From positions 3,924-67,923 of the forward strand of contig JBEKAY010000016.1 of assembly GCA_050015675.1 (NCBI GenBank): a stretch of 64,000 nucleotides of DNA. The letters run 5' to 3'. This document shows, piece after piece, positions 62,683 to 64,000 of the stretch. Source of the DNA: Fen-1298 sp050015675. Lineage in GTDB: Bacteria; Bacteroidota; Ignavibacteria; UBA10030. A program made the position numbers and the translations under genes. Positions within the stretch are counted from its first letter, which is position 1, and each line of letters opens with the position of its first letter. Under the pieces are notes generated by a model. It saw only the letters and a list, made by a program, of their open reading frames with translations, did no database searches and was not told the origin of the DNA.

Positions 62683-63219
62683 ATGCGTCATAATAACTCA
62701 GGACGAAAACTTAAACGAACAAGCAGCCATCGCAAAGCAACACTTGCAGCATTGTGCACTGCTTTGATTGTCCACAAGAGAATTAAAACGACCGTTGCGA
62801 AAGCAAAGGAAACGAGAATGTTCGTGGAAAAAATTATTACACGAGCAAAGAACGCCGTTGCAACAGAAACTGTACCCGATAAGAAAAATATATCTGCGCG
62901 GCGTGAAGTGTTTGCATCTCTACGGAGCAAAGCGGCAGTGTCAACATTGTTCAAGGACATTGCACCAAAGGTTGCAACACGTCCAGGTGGATACACGCGA
63001 GTGGTAAAACTTGGCAGACGATTAGGCGATGGTGCTGAACTTGCTGTGCTAGAGCTTGTCGATTTTAATGTTGGTCAAGAAAAAGCGGCTGCAAAGGCGG
63101 CGAAAAAATCTGCTTCTCATAAGAAAAGCGCATCAAAAACGAAGAAGAGTGCTGATGTGACAACCGCTTCTGAAGCACCGGAAACTAATGCAGGATCACC
63201 TCCGGCGGTTACAGAATAA
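62683..63219 (+). CDS. rplQ: 50S ribosomal protein L17 with Lys/Ala/Ser-rich tail
   Basis: The 178-residue protein has the L17 core (MRHNNSGRKLKRTSSHRKAT, then TRPGGYTRVVKLGRRLGDGA) up to about residue 128, then a 50-residue low-complexity tail (KAAKKSASHKKSASKTKKSA, ending acidic). Such tails are frequent in FCB L17. Last gene of the alpha operon; a hairpin follows. Confidence 0.98.
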   Translation: MRHNNSGRKLKRTSSHRKATLAALCTALIVHKRIKTTVAKAKETRMFVEKIITRAKNAVATETVPDKKNISARREVFASLRSKAAVSTLFKDIAPKVATRPGGYTRVVKLGRRLGDGAELAVLELVDFNVGQEKAAAKAAKKSASHKKSASKTKKSADVTTASEAPETNAGSPPAVTE

Positions 63220-63232
63220 TATGGAGAACAAA

Positions 63233-63257
63233 AAAGGATAGCATATTGCTATCCTTT
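63233..63257 (+). terminator. Terminator or attenuator after rplQ
   Basis: AAAGGATAGC and GCTATCCTTT form a perfect 10-bp stem with loop ATATT, followed by CTTGCTTTTG. It closes the alpha operon; the T-rich tract is interrupted, so some readthrough into engB is possible. Confidence 0.7.
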
Positions 63258-63284
63258 CTTGCTTTTGTTGTGTAGGAGAAAAGT

Positions 63285-63914
63285 ATGCTCAAGATTGCAT
63301 CAGCAGAATTTTTACAGGGCGTCATCGATCTTCGACAACTTCCGAAGAACGAATTACGTGAGATCGTGTACATTGGACGATCAAATGTTGGCAAGTCATC
63401 TTTGTTGAATAAGATGTGCAACAAGAAGAACCTTGCGCGCACTAGCACTATTCCGGGAAAGACGCGCGAGATTAATTACTATATCATCAACAACAATTTT
63501 TATTTTGTTGATTTACCGGGATACGGATACGCCAAGGTGCCTGAGCAAATGCGCGCTGGTTGGAAGAAATTGATTGAAGATTTCTTGAAGCGAGGTGAAC
63601 CGGTTGTCTTAGCGATGCAGTTAATCGATTCACGCCAAGAGCCGACGCCTTTAGACTTGATGATGATGGATTGGTTAGAATATTATGAAGTTCCTTATTT
63701 GCTTGTTCTTACAAAAGCGGATAAACTGCCGTTTAGTAAATTAGGGAAGCAAATTGAAACGTATAAAGAGCGTTTCCAAAACCAGTTGGCAGATGGATGT
63801 TGTCGCGGTATTGTACCCTTCTCAATTATAAGTGGCGATGGACGAACGGAGTTGCTCAAATATATAGATATGCATTTACAGACATCCCCCAAAAAGAAAA
63901 AAGTGGCTATTTAA
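63285..63914 (+). CDS. engB: Ribosome biogenesis GTPase EngB/YsxC/YihA
   Basis: The 209-residue protein has G1 GRSNVGKSSLLNKM, the switch region TRTSTIPGKTREINYYII-like (here ARTSTIPGKTREINYYII), G3 DLPGYGYAKVP, G4 LTKADKLPFSK and G5 FSIISGDGR. It assists late 50S assembly. It lies 65 bases after rplQ with a hairpin between, which fits its role in ribosome synthesis, and ends before a strong terminator. Confidence 0.97.
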   Translation: MLKIASAEFLQGVIDLRQLPKNELREIVYIGRSNVGKSSLLNKMCNKKNLARTSTIPGKTREINYYIINNNFYFVDLPGYGYAKVPEQMRAGWKKLIEDFLKRGEPVVLAMQLIDSRQEPTPLDLMMMDWLEYYEVPYLLVLTKADKLPFSKLGKQIETYKERFQNQLADGCCRGIVPFSIISGDGRTELLKYIDMHLQTSPKKKKVAI

Positions 63915-63940
63915 CGCTTTATAATATTCCATTTTCAGAC

Positions 63941-63974
63941 GACCTCGGCCCAAACAGTCGGGGTCTTTTTTTTT
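63941..63974 (+). terminator. Strong Rho-independent terminator
   Basis: GACCTCGGC (63941-63949) pairs with GTCGGGGTC (63957-63965) in a 9-bp GC-rich stem (two G-T pairs), loop CCAAACA, followed by nine T. It ends the transcript containing engB. Confidence 0.93.
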
Positions 63975-64000
63975 CTCTGCCGAGTGGATAAAAGTATCAC

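Overview
The window looks like part of a chromosome from a Gram-negative bacterium of the FCB (Bacteroidota/Chlorobiota/Ignavibacteriota) group. Supporting signs are a TonB-dependent receptor with a carboxypeptidase-regulatory N-domain, a TolC/HlyD/MacB-type efflux set, DUF1573-rhodanese-MauE genes, and FCB-like ribosomal proteins. Genes commonly have clear AGGAGG ribosome binding sites, and two promoters fit TTGACT-N16/17-TATATT. Both argue against a typical Bacteroidia member and fit an Ignavibacteria-like lineage better. This placement is inference; no 16S rRNA gene is present.

Left arm, about 1-14.4 kb, is an AT-rich accessory region that reads as a peptide natural-product (RiPP-type) locus. 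In order it holds: a short terpene-cyclase-like alpha/alpha-toroid protein with a DxDD motif; an isoprenoid-synthase-like domain fused to a SPASM protein that has lost its radical-SAM cysteines; a second cysteine-less radical-SAM-like/SPASM protein fused to a signal-peptidase-like domain; one intact radical SAM/SPASM enzyme of the SCIFF/QhpD/CcpM type; a 74-residue, ten-cysteine candidate precursor peptide behind a near-ideal ribosome binding site; a TonB-dependent receptor; an ABC exporter; a DUF4097-like protein; and an O-antigen-ligase-like membrane protein with TPRs. The combination of one active and two cofactor-loop-deleted maturase paralogues, each dead copy fused to a different enzyme, plus terpenoid-type folds, is the main candidate for an undescribed system. 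The likely working order is expression of the Cys-rich peptide, modification by the radical SAM enzyme with two helper paralogues, leader removal by the fused peptidase, and export by the ABC transporter. All functional steps are inferred.

At 14.4-14.8 kb, remnants of an IS3-type integrase and of a CCA-adding/HD-domain gene are joined in one open frame and mark the right edge of the accessory region. From 15 to 22.3 kb lies a TolC - membrane fusion protein - MacB-type ATPase - three permease efflux operon whose last two permeases are a tandem duplication. From 22.4 to 28.9 kb the minus strand carries ordinary genes: YbjQ, a TlpA-like lipoprotein, a small membrane protein, a GNAT acetyltransferase, MauE/DoxX, rhodanese, DUF1573 and two 3-hydroxyacyl-CoA dehydrogenase family genes. 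A DUF2723 membrane protein follows on the plus strand.

From 31.2 kb to the end the window is a nearly continuous translation/transcription block: tRNA-Thr, Tyr, Gly, Thr, rpmG, tRNA-Trp, secE, nusG, rplKAJL, rpoBC, rpsLG, fusA, tuf, the S10, spc and alpha operons through rplQ, then engB and a strong terminator. The usual tuf copy beside the tRNA cluster is absent (tuf lies in the str operon) and adk is missing between secY and map. Several ribosomal genes start with TTG, and L5, L22 and L17 carry Lys/Ala-rich extensions.
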